Source of the DNA: Rhododendron vialii
Taxonomy: Eukaryota; Streptophyta; Magnoliopsida; Ericales; Ericaceae
NCBI RefSeq assembly: GCF_030253575.1
Contig: NC_080569.1
Location: 1,818,001 to 1,882,000 of the forward strand
Direction: 5' to 3'
Length of the DNA stretch: 64,000 nt
Shown piece by piece: positions 1 to 12,800 of this stretch (positions are counted from its first letter, which is position 1; every line of letters starts with the position of its first letter). A model generated the notes under the pieces. That model made no database searches. It had not been told where the DNA came from and saw only the letters and a list, made by a program, of their open reading frames with translations. Made by a program: the position numbers and the translations under genes.

Positions 1-3000
1 AGGAATTGATGTCCCTCAAACTTGTAATTCTTGGTTCATTATCTGCCGTTGTATTCTGTAAATTTTCGTTGCATAGAATTTCATTTAGAATTGATTAGTA
101 CTTTATTAATTTTCCCTCGTGTACATTTGAATGTAGAATAATTCTTTGGAAGCATTCATTACAAATAATGTTGGTCTTCTGCAAAATTTTGCTTTTGTTT
201 CAATTTATTCAATAACCAACAATATCTTTTTGCCCCTTGTTTCCTTCGTTGGAATCTTATGGAGTTTCGGAGCTATATTGATGTGCTGGACAAAAACAAG
301 GATTGTCAAGTTAGTTCTTCCTGGGCTTGTATCACTGTCTTCCTTCCCTGTGTACAATGTATCTCATTGTTACAACTGCGTCCATGTGAAGATTGTAGAT
401 TTTGAGTTGTGATGAAACCTTCTTCCTCTCAAAGCAATGACCTAAAACAGTGTTTTGAAATACAAAGTCATGTGAAGTGCTTGTTCATTGTGTTGTTTCT
501 TAGAAGATGTATCTCCGTGTGCAGTGAATCTCAGGTATTTGCATCTCATATTCATGTGACATCTGATATGCTTTCTTCCTGTCTGTTTTGCTTTATTCTC
601 CAATTTGCTTCATTCTCCAATTTGGTTGTTCAGTCACATCTGTTCCGTATGATCGTTTCTGTTGTGCAAGAAAAGAGGGTATTTTAGGATTTTTCCTTAT
701 TGGCTTGGCCCTTTGCTGTGTCCAATGACCTTTTGTGGCCTTGTTCTTATGGGTTAATGAGGTGGTATAAGAAATTTGACTTGTAACAGATAAAATCCTT
801 TGACCCTGATCTTCTCTCTTATTTGTTTATTTCCAGGATGTTGACACAGGAGTGAAGCATTAATCTCTCTTTTTGGACATTTCAAGTTCACTTCACTTGC
901 AAATTGCCATGGCATGTGGACATGGTCGTGGCTGTGGGAAAAGAGTTCTCCCAAGACGGTGCAGTTGTATTTCTCTCCTTGTGTTGTTACATTGGAGTGG
1001 TTTACATATTTACATTATTCCGGATTGTGCATTGATGTGTTTTGTGGTATTAAGTGCAACCATTTTGCACTGAAGAGTTTGTAACTGGTGTCCAACTTGG
1101 GGTCGACTCATCTTGATGAAGGTGTCACTTTAGAAAGCCACACCCCATTTTGGAGTGCCGATTTTAGATGGTTTCTGAATAAAAGAGATGGATTGATGCA
1201 TTCTTCTAGCATTTAAGGTTGAAAAGGGTGCTAGTTACTAAGTTGGCACTTAAATTCTTGTTTTATGAGTAACAATCATTACACTTCTCCTTGCATCTTG
1301 ATAAGTATGTATTCTTGTTGCCTTGAGAACTTGTGATGGAGTTGTGAAGGAGTTACTTGCTCAATCTCAATTGCCCTGCTGATTGGCTTATTGCTAGTAA
1401 TGAAACATCAAGTGATTGTCAATCCCTTGATTTGAAATCAAGTTATATTACGGAATTACGCATATTGAGCTTGTCAAGTGCCTCAAGCCCATAAAATGAT
1501 CCGTAGGGAATCTCAAGTCATTGGCCTATCGATCCAATCAAATGGTATTAAGGTTATTTTAGCTCTACTTCTTTAATTGTCTCCATGCTATTATTGACTA
1601 GCTTTGGGAAGTTTTCTTTTAGCCAAAAGTCTTAATGAGGGTCGATAAAGTGAAGATAAGAACGTCAAGGTCACCTCCATAGTAGGAACGGGTAAACCTG
1701 TTATTGAACTATTTTCTGTGATTCTTTATTGTATGGAACAACCTGTGCTGAATACTGGTGGATGAAGCCAAAGTGCCCGATTCTTTGCTCCAGACGTTGG
1801 TATGCTCCTCCCTCCCCACCTAGTAGCAACAAGCAATTACCCTCAGAGAATGGAAGATATATCCTGAACAATCTATCGAGCCCTGTGCTTGACATTTCTA
1901 ATGAAAAAAGGCAGATGAGGTCCTTTGAGAAGATTTTTTCTGTTCTGGTAATTATGCATGTATGTTGTCCCTTGCCTGTTGATGCATAAGTTTGTAATCT
2001 CCTTCTTGGCAGTGTTTATGATAAAAGCTTGTCACCTGTTTAGTGGTTACATGAACCTCTCTCTCTATATGTTTTTCAGAAAAAGAGAGCCAGGGAAAAA
2101 AATTCATCAAGATAGGAAACACGTGTTCTTTTTCTTTGATATATTATTTGGCAGTTGTCAATTCTTGTTCACATTTTAAAGCTCAAGTGCAGTGTTAATT
2201 GCATTTTTTATTTTTTGGGTTCATTTTCTCCTTCCTGTTTGTTTCAGGTTGAAGTTGGATTCCTGTTTCCCCTTGCCCCTTGTACGTAACAAAGTAGCAA
2301 TTGTGCAGCTGGTATGGAGTTAGTGAATCTTATCTGAACGGCTGAACCAGTCTTGTTAATTTTATCTCGGTGTTATTAAGAGTCATTTATGCTCTTTCCA
2401 TTGCTTATGAGACTCCTTTTAGCTTGAATTCAAGTGTCTGAGTCCTGTTTATTTCTCTATTTAAAATTTTAATGGCACCATTCCATGACTACCTTCTGCA
2501 GTACTTCTCTCAAATGTCTGTGTTGCTTGACGCCTGACGGTATTAATCAAAATCTTGGGGCCTTAGAAAAGTTGGCGTGTCCCTATGCAGATCTCTCTTT
2601 TTGTGCATCTTTAGTTAGTCCTTTTCGTGTTCTGCATGAAATTTATTATTTTTTGTGCCATTTTGCAGATGATTCTGTAGTGCTCATCAGCCCTTTGCCC
2701 TTTCTGCTGTGCTTAGTGTTTGCAGGTTCTGGAAGCAATATAAGTTTGCAATGTTCGTCGGTTTGTGTTTTCTCATCAGATCTTGACCTTTCCACATCGT
2801 GTAGAAGATGCAGTTATACTGTTAGATTCGTGCCTGGATGTGAAGGGATCAACAGTCTTGCGAACCATAGTAGGTTATTAAATAAGGCTGCTTGCAGTTC
2901 AAAATGAATAAATTAAGATATATGGTGCTCTCTGGAATAATGTGAGGTCAGCCGTAAGTTGATGGTTCAATTTTCTAAAATTAACTGCCCTTTGTTCATG

Positions 3001-4480
3001 AGAGGATAAATGTTGCTTGTGGATCTCCTCGTACTTTTGTTGGTGGTCACTGTAGGGAGCAATGGGGGTAATCCTGATTAGTTGTTCAACTATTGCTCGT
3101 TGTATTGTCATTATTCCTTTATTCATTCATCTGTTAGTCAAATCTGTGGTAAATAATCAGGGTTAAATTCTCATGATTCTATGGCAGCGCTATTTGCTTA
3201 AGGTCAAGCCATTTGTATGCTATCCTTACATATATTTGACAGGCCAAACCTTTTGACATATTGTACATGAAATGTAATTGATTGTTATTTGAATGGAAGT
3301 GTTCCTGTGTTGTTTATATTGTCATCCTTGTTTTTGATTAATTTTTCTAATCTGCCAAGAAAATCCGGGTTCTCTTTCTGTACTCTTTTTTGGTTTATTT
3401 TGCTGGTTCATGATTTATACTACTAGTATTAGGAACATCAATATTCTTTCATCAGCTCGACGTAAGATCTCAAAACACAAAGTGGTGTTGCACAACGCGT
3501 GCTAAACCAACTGCCATGATCTTAAAGAGTTATTTTGGTAATTTAGTTATTTTCAGTCCTTCTGTACCAAAAGTGTATTTGTGACTTATTAATAATATCT
3601 TACATTGATGGTGAATTGTTTACATCACTTTCGCATGTCTGAATTGCTTTGTAATTTTGTATCAGGGCCTACTTTTTCTGAGGGTGGGACTCAGGAGATG
3701 GGGAAATTGACCCACGGCTTACATGATTGTCTTATCAGTACAGTACACCAAAATTGGCCAAGACTTGGGACAGAGTATAAGTGGTGATTTTAGCTACAAA
3801 AAGTCAGGTTTTACAGGCTTGACATTAACTGCTTCACCTACACCCCATTGGGAAATGGATAATGACTAAATTCTCCATTATTTCTGTATATTGTTTGCCG
3901 GAAAGAGGAGTCGTTATGCTGTTCGGGTACCGCGTGGTGGTGCCAAAAGCGTTTGATATCATTGTGGTAGTATTTTGATCAATCAGAACGGTGACGTTCG
4001 AAGAAAAAATCACGTTTGTAAAATGGTAGTAGTAGGTATCTTCTTCATATTATACAGGATTTCTCCTCGGGAATTTGCGTGTGTGAAATCTTTATTTATC
4101 TGCCCTCATTTTTGGATTGTATTTTAGGTAAGATCCCGCGTCTTTCCATGCTTGGAAAGGGCAATATTATGACCTTGAAATTGATAAAACTTTCAAAGTA
4201 GGATTTCTATTATTATTAGCTGGTCCAAGTCCAGAATTGCATAGCTTGAATATTTGATGTGACACGTGGAAGTAAAAAAAGAATTCCAGCTTTTTTCTGG
4301 AAGAATAGGCCGTGTTCAATTCTTTTTATTTATTTTCAAAGAAATACTAAAGTATGGGCCTCTCTCACGCCAAATGTTGAAGTTGAACTTCAAGAAGCCA
4401 AAAGTCCCGTTTTAGCATTTTGCACCCACCGTGTGCTTGACCAGAAATTTCTCATCAATACTAAGACATCTACTACTATT
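1..4480. other. No recognised gene; AT-rich, transcript-like sequence
   Basis: About 4.5 kb without a coding region I can recognise. Open frames here (the longest, 140 codons, at 2485-2907 +) have no familiar domain and skewed composition. The sequence is T-rich with acceptor-like tracts ending in CAG (for example near 2247, 2726 and 3665). This is compatible with introns and a 3' UTR of a gene lying to the left, or with a non-coding transcript. No tRNA or rRNA and no clear transposon ends were seen. Confidence 0.4.
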
Positions 4481-4489
4481 TAAATTGAC

Positions 4490-4865
4490 ACAATATTATA
4501 TTGACTTTTAAAGCAATTGAAAAATGGTTACAAAGGTAGATAGATAATCGGACATTTAAAGTTGTCTAGTCATTTGAAGCAATTTAAGATTTATGAACGT
4601 TAAATATACTCGTCAGATGGTTAAATTCGTTCGTTCACATCTACACAAAACTCCTGTAAACAAATGAGCGGTTACAGCTTAGTCTGATTAAATTCTATCG
4701 TAAACAAATGAGCCATGAGCTAGTTAAATTGATTTGACATTGGCTTTTAAAACAATTTGAAGCTGTTGAAAATTTAGTTAAGACGATAGATAGGCCAGTC
4801 AAGACGGTTAAAAGTTGCCTACTCGTTTTGAAGCAATTCAAGATTCATGGAAGTTAAATATAATT
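4490..4865. repeat. Diverged direct duplication, about 130 bp per copy
   Basis: Two diverged copies in the same orientation lie at about 4490-4625 and 4728-4862. Both carry the order: GACTTTTAAAGCAATT-like, AGATAGAT-like, TTAAAGTTG-like, TTGAAGCAATT, AAGATT(T/C)ATG, then GTTAAATATA. Between them is a smaller doublet built on GTAAACAAATGAGC (about 4656 and 4691). No target-site duplication or terminal inverted repeat was found, so this may be an old tandem duplication rather than a mobile element. Confidence 0.6.
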
Positions 4866-5246
4866 GATCCAAAGGGGCCATGTTTGGAAGGTTCCTTGTC
4901 ATATTAAAAAGGGCCCTAAAAAAAGGACTATTCAGTTGAGGTGGTGTTTTTAATGTGGGGTGGGGGGTTCCCAATTGGACAGGACATGATTGTGTTACTT
5001 CTAGAAGATGGGTACATATGCATATGATATAGCTTCAGACTTGAGAATTGGTCAGATCCCGGTACCTTAATTCAAAGGACAGAAAGCCCACCACGGCACC
5101 ACATATAAATTGAAGTGTGAAACAAGTCACGCACATACGAGTTACTATTATTCAGTAGTCTGAGAGCACCGTCATGTGATGCTTCAGACCATTTCGGAAC
5201 CACATTTTTTGATATTTATGTGGGGGTCGTTGTAGACCCCACGAGA

Positions 5247-5350
5247 ACGTGTGGTTCGGAGCACCACGTGGCGACGCTCTTGGACTACGGAATAATTTCG
5301 CCGCATGTACGTACTGTATGATGTATGTACGAACGTGGAAAACTATATAA
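5247..5350 (+). promoter_or_regulatory. Promoter with ABRE/G-box motifs and TATA box
   Basis: A TATA box (TATATAA) lies at 5344-5350, about 52 bases before the ATG at 5402. That spacing leaves a short 5' UTR of roughly 20-30 bases. A perfect G-box/ABRE core (CCACGTGGC) lies at 5264-5272. Further ACGT cores are at about 5247-5253 (AACGTGT) and 5332-5339 (AACGTGGA). Clustered ACGT cores are the known binding sites of ABF/ABI5 bZIP and PIF/bHLH factors, so ABA, stress or light control is inferred. None of this is shown by the sequence alone. Confidence 0.6.
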
Positions 5351-5401
5351 GAAAAGGAAGGGTCCCCCTCAATTACTGGCCTTCTCCAGTACTGACGGAA
5401 G

Positions 5402-5794
5402 ATGGAGGGCAAGAAAGCTGCCGATGTGTTCTCCTGGTTGCCCTTCGAATGCACCGGTGATTCGGAGGACATCTTTGAGCTCAATGTGGCTTCCGAGGAT
5501 GCGAAAACGGATGTCGAAGGAGATGACGATGCACACTCCTGTTGCTGCGACTTCATGGTGTTTGATGATCTAGGAGATGCCCATGATGAATTTTATCATG
5601 TTGATGATGCCAATGATGATGACGATTACTACTATGACGACAATGGGGAGGAGGAGGAGGTGAGCAGCTGGGGAAAAGCTAGGCAACGCAAGAAACCAAG
5701 GCTCAGTGTGGATTCAATTTCAACAACAATTGTGTTGATGAATGATGAGATGGAAAAGAGCAGGCTTTTCTGGGAGGCTTGCTTGGCATCTTGA
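5402..5794 (+). CDS. Small acidic plant protein of unknown function, 130 aa
   Basis: A single-exon gene of 130 codons. The product is strongly acidic in the middle: residues about 56-85 are mostly Asp, Glu and Tyr, with a run of aspartates and a later run of glutamates. A basic patch follows (KARQRKKPRLS, about residues 92-102) that could serve as a nuclear signal. The C terminus reads MNDEMEKSRLFWEACLAS. Short plant proteins ending in a similar RLFWEACLAS tail exist, but I cannot attach a function. No signal peptide or membrane segment is seen. The start is supported by the TATA box upstream and by the first in-frame ATG. A polyadenylation-like AATAAA lies at 5871-5876. I am fairly confident that it is a gene; the role is unknown. 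Confidence 0.75.
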   Translation: MEGKKAADVFSWLPFECTGDSEDIFELNVASEDAKTDVEGDDDAHSCCCDFMVFDDLGDAHDEFYHVDDANDDDDYYYDDNGEEEEVSSWGKARQRKKPRLSVDSISTTIVLMNDEMEKSRLFWEACLAS

Positions 5795-6523
5795 GTCGCG
5801 TCTTATCGTTCCATTCCTGTTTTTCACTTTTTTTTCTGTTTTTCGAAGTGCTTTGAGATCAGGAAGTGTGAATAAATTCCACTTTTTGGTCAATCCATTC
5901 CAGCTTCTTTATCGCGAGTTTCATCGATTTAGACGAGCTACGAGTCGAATGGAAAAAGCAAGTTTGCAGTTCTGTTCTGTTCTCTCTCAGCATTTTATCC
6001 CTTAGTTTGATTCCCCCCCCCTGAAGATGTACATATACACCTCGTTGTAATACAGATTTAGCGCTTCTGGCGACGTTTATGTTGACTGATTTTCGTTTAT
6101 GCTTTCAAAAAACACTGCCTGATGTAAATACAACCGTATCCAATGCCCGTTTTCCGTTCAAAGAAAAGGTAGAGAGTTCTCGTAGTTCTACAAGTTCAGC
6201 ATAACGTCAAGAAATGATGTTTTTTCGTAGTTTTAATATTCATTCTTCCCTCCTCCCTCCTTTAGTACCTCTCGCCGCCCCCTCCATGGGCCACCCCACC
6301 TCCGGCCACCTCCTCGCTGTTTTTTTTATACAGATTCCTATTTTCCATTTTTGAAGAATTGACTTCGCAGTTTTCTTGTGGGGATATTCCCGGTCGATTT
6401 TGATCTCGCTAGCTAATAGATTAACATTTGGAAATATCGTTGTAAATTTGACAGGAAAACATATTTTGAGAGCAGCCGAGTTCAAGTTTAAAAATTCCTA
6501 AAATCCTTTTCGATTAACTTGCC

Positions 6524-6585
<62 letters not shown>

Positions 6586-6821
6586 AAACACATGTTAATT
6601 CCAACCACAGAACTGTCACGAAGTTAGAGATATCATTTGTACCGAATCACAGACAACAAGCATGTAGTGTAGTCAGCCTGAAGCTGAGCAAATGACAAAT
6701 TCGCCACACCGGAAAACACAACCAATTTACAGAACCGACTAAAGCTAACGAAGAAAACCGAAAATCTGAAAACAAGGTGCTTAACCACATAAAACGGAGA
6801 TAAGCATATGACCAATTCCAT
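5795..6821. other. Intergenic, probable 3' UTRs of two convergent genes
   Basis: This lies between the small acidic gene (+) and the RopGAP stop codon (-). It probably holds both 3' UTRs, including AATAAA at 5871-5876. A long GA microsatellite sits at 6526-6584. Open frames on the minus strand here have no recognisable domain. No other structure was seen. Confidence 0.5.
6526..6584. repeat. (GA)n microsatellite, about 59 bp
   Basis: An uninterrupted GA dinucleotide run of about 29 units, 3' of the RopGAP stop codon. It is likely to be length-variable. Confidence 0.97.
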
Positions 6822-9800
6822 TTAATGGATACCAAACCAAGGAATTGGAGTAGCTGACTCCAATTTGCTAACCATCTCAACATCATCATCCATGTTTTCA
6901 TGTAGTTTTTCTCGGATCTCCAAATCATCCTTTACCCCAACAGCAATCGAACATGCCCCCGAGTATTCCCCATCACTTGTGCTCAAACAAGAACTTTCAA
7001 ATTTGCTATCAGATAAGGAAACACCAGATTGCATGTAAGATGTAGAGCCACTTCTGGCACTGACATGATGTCTTCGCAATCGATCACCGATTGACTCCGC
7101 TGGGATTTTGGCATTTTCTTTCTCGTCAGATTGACCCAATAAGCATTCTTCCATGTCACTCAAAGACTCGATTTCATCCCCATCTCTGCAGCCATTGCTG
7201 TAAGGGGAATTGACATCACATTGTGACAGTGACCCTCTTAATTCACAGCTGGTATCCATCTCTCGCTGGCTTTCAATTTCCCCATCAGAAGAATGAGACG
7301 ACATTGGTGAATACGCTACTGTTGCAGCCTCTTCTCGCTCTCTTAGTGTTTTCATGATCAAAGTCTTGAGCAAGTTCATTATTTGAACAGCATGCATCAG
7401 AGCCGTCAACGGATCAGACATCTAATCAACAAAAAAAAGGCCATATGAAAAAACGCGATGCTCAAGATTTAGCTGAACTAGCCGAATTCTGATTGAGTTA
7501 CATGAGTTTCTTTTCATTTTCTACTTATTTTCATTTGTTCGTGGCACATCCATTTACACCAAGGAAGAACTTTATCAAGTTTTCTTTTTTGAAGTAGTAG
7601 TGTGTACACATCCGCGTAATACATAAGAAAGGGTTCCGTATCAGAAATGATTCGTGCACAGCAAGCTGTGCACAGCAGCCGTTTTCTCCAGTCTCGGGTC
7701 GCACAAAGATGATCGGAGCCGCTCATTTTGTTCCTAAATTCTGAAGTGATTTTGGGTGTTTTGTTAACGCCTCAAACGAAGTTCATTTTTTACAGAGACC
7801 TTAAACGATATATTTTGAACAAAATGAGCGGCTCTGATCATCTTTGTGCGACCCGAGACGGGAGAAAACGGTTGCTGTGCACAGCAGTCTGTGCACATAG
7901 CACAGCTCGTTCCGTATAGAGGACTTTATCTACTTTCACCTGAGAGCTAAAGGTAATCTGGAAAAAACTACTCCCTCCGTCCCATTTTTATTGTCCATTT
8001 TTTAATTTCTTATATCTGTCAATCTATAATGTTTTCATAATTTTGAAAACTTTACATTACAAAACTAATCGAGATCTATCAAACAAGATCCATATTGCAT
8101 ATTTTTCAAGATCTACACTAAAAGATATAGGCAAAAAACATAAAGAGTCAAATAGAATAATGGACAATGAAAATGGGACAGAGGGAATATTTGTTCGCAT
8201 TTGTGCAAAAATATACTCCACATTTAGAGAGTAAATCTGTATAGGTTTCAAACTAACTTGACGATCAACATTAAGCTGAGATAGCTTTCAGGCAAGTTAA
8301 ACTGGAGAAGGGAAATCTATGCAAACAACCCAAAGTATACTAGGTTAAGCTAATAAGGGGTATAAACTTCTTGTGAGGACTTCTATGCAAACAACCCTAA
8401 TCGTGGGGTCGCATATTAGGGGGAGGTGGCCGCGGTCGAGGCCGTGATTCCAAATTTTGCACTCATTGTTGGGGAACAAATCATATGGTGGAGTATTATT
8501 TCAGCTGAGGAGTATTAGTGTTTTTTGTCATTTTAGGCTACGACAAGATCCTCTATTGCTACACTCGCACAGACCGGTTCATCTGTTGCTTTCTTTGATC
8601 GACAGCCAGTTGGTAGAACATCTCACGTTACCTTGGCTGATGGCTCTACCACTGCTGTTACTGGTTTTGGGTCAGTTCTTGTCACTTCCTCTCTTACTTT
8701 GTCATCTGTATTACATGTTCCTCATTTCCCGTTTAATCTTATGATTGTGAGCCGGCTTACAAAATTTGTTCCATCGCATTTCTTCCTCATGACTTTGTTT
8801 TTTAAGATCTCAAGACAAAGAGGAAGATTGGTGGAAGCATTGAGCGAGGTGGCCTATATTACTTGACTGTTTCTCAATCTGTGGCTCTTCAGACATCAGA
8901 GTCTCCATACCAACATCACTGTCATCTTGGTCATCCCTCTCTTCAGAGTTTGAAGCACCTTGTGCCCTTTTGTCGTTCCATTAATAAGTTGGTCTGTGAG
9001 GTCTGTGAGTTTAGTAAACATCGTAAAGTCACTTTTTTACCTAGGGTTAAGCGTCGTGTGTCGTGTCCTTTTCAGTTAGTTCATTCAGTCATTTGGGGGC
9101 ATGTGCCCAGTGTTTCTAAAATTTCAGTATTATGTTCTTTTTGTGGATGACTTTTCTCGTATCACATATCTTTATCTAATGAAAGGGCGGTCTGAATTGA
9201 AATCTGTTTTTAAAATATTTTACATGAAAGTCAAAAATCAGTTTGATACTTGTGTTTAAGATATTTCGTTCTGATAATGCCCATGAATATTTTCACTATC
9301 TACTTTATCAGTTTTTCGATGATCATGGCATTATTCACCAATCATCGTGCTCTCAGACTCCACAAGCACAAGATTTGGCACTTGTTTGAGGTTATGCGTG
9401 CTTTATTATTTCAAATATAGGTTCCTAAGTTATATTGGAGTGACGCCGTACTCACTGCATGTTACCTAATCAACTGTATGCCCTCTACGGTCTTAGGTGG
9501 TCAGGTTCCCCATACGGTCTTGTTTCCCGGTCTACCTCTCCACCCTTCTTTACTTCATCGGATTTTTGGGTGCACCTATTATGTTCATGCTCTTGATCCT
9601 AATAGAAGTAAACTTGATTCTCGGTCTTTTAGGTGTATCTTTCTGAGATACTCACACACCCAGAAAGGATATCAATGTTACTCTCCTACTTTACGTCGTC
9701 ACTTTGTCTGTGTTGATGTCACGTTCAATGAGTCATTGCCATATTACTCAGACCCTGTTACTACCAACGATCTTCTTACACTCGAGTCTGTATTACCTAT

Positions 9801-12800
9801 GGTTATTCCTACTGTCACTGTTTCACCCCAACCTTTGCAGGTCTATGTTCGTCGTTTCCCAGTATCAGCACCTCCTCTGCCTCTAGCACAAACCCCACCT
9901 CAGGCACCACCTCCACCTACAGAACCATTCCAGTCTACTGAACTCTTTGTGCCCATGCCTCCATCTTCTCCCCCGTCGCCGGATCCACCTGCTTCTCAAT
10001 ATTCGACTCGTGAGAATCGTCGTCCACCGGTAAAATATGATTTTTCTAATATCTCAAGCACTTCTCATCCTATTTCTCGGTTTATCTCTTATACTTATCT
10101 CTTTCCATCCATTCGTGCTTTCACTACTATTGTTTCCTCCGTTTTTGTTCCTAAAACTATTCAGGAAAAGTTATCTCGGTCTGAGTGGCGGACAGCTATG
10201 GCGGATGAAATGTCTGCTTTTCATACTCATGGCACATGGGAGTTGGTTACTCTTCCTGTTGGGAAATCTACTGTTGGCTGTCGTTGGGTCTATACTGTCA
10301 AGTATCTTCCTGATGGCACTATTAAGCTTCACAAAGCTCACTTGGTTGCTAAAGGCCACACACCCAGACTTATGGTATTGATTATTCCGAAACGTTCTCT
10401 CCTGTTGCCAAGCTTGGCTCTGTGCAGATTCTTATTTCTCTTACCGCTAATCTTGGTTGGCCGTTGTATTAGCTTGATGTCAAAAATGTCTTTCTCCATG
10501 GTGATCTCCAGGAGGAAGTCTATATGGAGCAACCAACTGGGTTTGTTGCTCAGGGGGAGCATTATAAGGTATGTTGTCTTTACAAGGCCCTTTATGGACT
10601 TAAGCAATATCCTTGAGTGTGGTTTGGCAAGTTTAGTGGGGCTATTCTGAGGTTTGGCATGCATCGAAATCAATCGGATCATTCTGTGTTTTCCCTTCTG
10701 TCGGCTCGAGGGAAAGTATTGCTTATTATCTATGTAGATGACATTATTATTACTGGAGATGATCGGAAAGGAATTGGTGAGTTGAAATAGTTCCTACATA
10801 GTCAATTTCACACTAAAGACTTGTGTAAGTCTTGGGTATTGAGGTAGCAAGGTCCAAGGATGGGATTAGTTTGTCCCAGAGGAAATATGTGTTGGATATT
10901 CTAGAGGAGACAACTTTGCTAGGAGCCAAACTTGTGGAGACTCCGATGGATCCTAATGTCAAACTTTGCGTTGATCAGGAGGAGGAATTTCCTCATCCAG
11001 ACCAATATCGTCGCTTGGTTGGTAAGTTGAATTATCTTACCAATACACGTCTTGATATCTCGTTTGCTGTTAGTATGGTGAGTCAGTTTATGTCTGCTCC
11101 TCGTCTTCTACATTGGGAAGCTTGTATTCGCATTGTGAAGTATCTTAAGGCTCATCCTGGACGTGGCTTATTTTACCGTTCCAATGGTCATTTGCATGTT
11201 GAGGCGTTTACTGATGCAGATTGGGCAAGGTCACCTTCTGACAGTCGTTCAACAACTAGTTACTGTACTTTTGTTGGTGGCAACTTAGTTACCTGAAAAG
11301 TAAGAAACAGACTATTGTTGCAAGGTCTAGTGCAGAAGCAGAGTATTGTGCCATGGCTCATACTACATGTGAGGTTGTTTGGCTGAGATCCTTTCTTGAG
11401 GAGCTGGGATTTCGGGTGCAGTTACTCATTCCTAGGTATTGTGACGATCAGGCGGCGATACATATCGCTTCGAATCATGTGTTTCATGAGAGAACCAAAC
11501 ATATTGAGGTAGATTGTCATGTCGTTCGAGAGAAGGTTGATGGTGGTGTGTTGACTATGCCTTCTGTGTCTACAGGAGCTCAAATAGCATATGTTTTTAC
11601 CAAATTATTGTTTAAACATCGTTTAGAATTTTTAAGTAACAAGCAGGGATTTTGTGATATCTATTCTCCAGCTTGAGGGGGAGTGTTAGAAGTGTTTATT
11701 AGAGAGAGTGAGTTTGTCCCACATCGTTTATCTTATGTATGTATAACTCTCCAGTGTAATATAAATAAAGTTATATTATATGTGTAAGGGTTCATTAACA
11801 CCCTATACACTTTTCCTTTTCTCTCTCACAACAAGGGTTATTCGTCTATCTTATGTATGTGTAACTCTCCAGAGTAATATAAATAAAGTTATATGTGTAA
11901 GGGTTCATTAACACCCTATATATTTTTCCTTCTTTCTCTCACAACAAGGTTTATTCACTTACTTGAGTCATGTTCGGAGCAAAAACCACCGCAATATTTC
12001 TTGCATTCATTTTGTTGGATTCCTCTAGTTCAACAACATCAGCCATAAGATCGATCACCCAATGAAGCAATGCTGATTCAGTTGGCTGTAGCTCCTTCAC
12101 TAGTTCAACGAACTCCTCCTCTGTGCTGCATTGCAAAACTTGTTCAGGGGAAAGGCCATCTAATACACCCGAAGGAAGTTCTCTGAACCATGCTTTGATC
12201 AACGCTGCCAAACAATGGACGTCAATGTCATCTGGCACAATCCCTCTGTTCAATTGGCTCCTCACGTCCTCCTCGTGACTGTTTTCTGGGTTTATGCGAA
12301 AAATCCCTTCTGCCTGAGAAATAAACTTGCCATTCAGATAAACAAAAAGAAAGCTTTCAATGTCCATTTCAAGTTTCAACCATGTCGACATTAGAAAGTA
12401 TTCTTATACCTTTAGACCTCCTTGTGAGTATAGCCTATCTTGCATTAGCAAGAGAATTATAGGTACACTGTTGCCTCTTGAATCATAAGAGCACTGCATC
12501 GATTCTGCCGAGACTCCAAAAACGCTTGCACTGAAGCAGTTGGATACTAGAAGTTAGTATTTGTACACACAGTAATGGGCATACAATACTACTTTATCTT
12601 TTGCTGTATTAAACAAGTGTATCTGCTTGTACTAACATACCCATTTTCCTATTGTTAAGATTTAACAAAAGGAAACTGCGGGTACAGATGTTTAGTTGAT
12701 GTTTTGTGCAGTAAGCATCCAAAAAGTTCAGTTCTATTCACTTTAACAAATGCTGCTTGAGGTTTCCCATAAAACCCCTGAATCCTAATAAACCCATTTG

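Noticed and set aside
2485-2907. 140-codon open frame as a possible gene
   Set aside because: No recognisable domain, Cys/Ser/Leu-rich composition typical of T-rich DNA, no conserved start context, and acceptor-like sites within it.
8043-8251. Open frames on both strands
   Set aside because: Both fall within or just beyond the Stowaway MITE and have no homology; chance frames.
9478-10650. 390-codon frame as an intact copia polyprotein
   Set aside because: It joins integrase C terminus and early reverse transcriptase but goes out of frame at about 10370, and neighbouring pol pieces sit in other frames with stops; it is part of a dead element.
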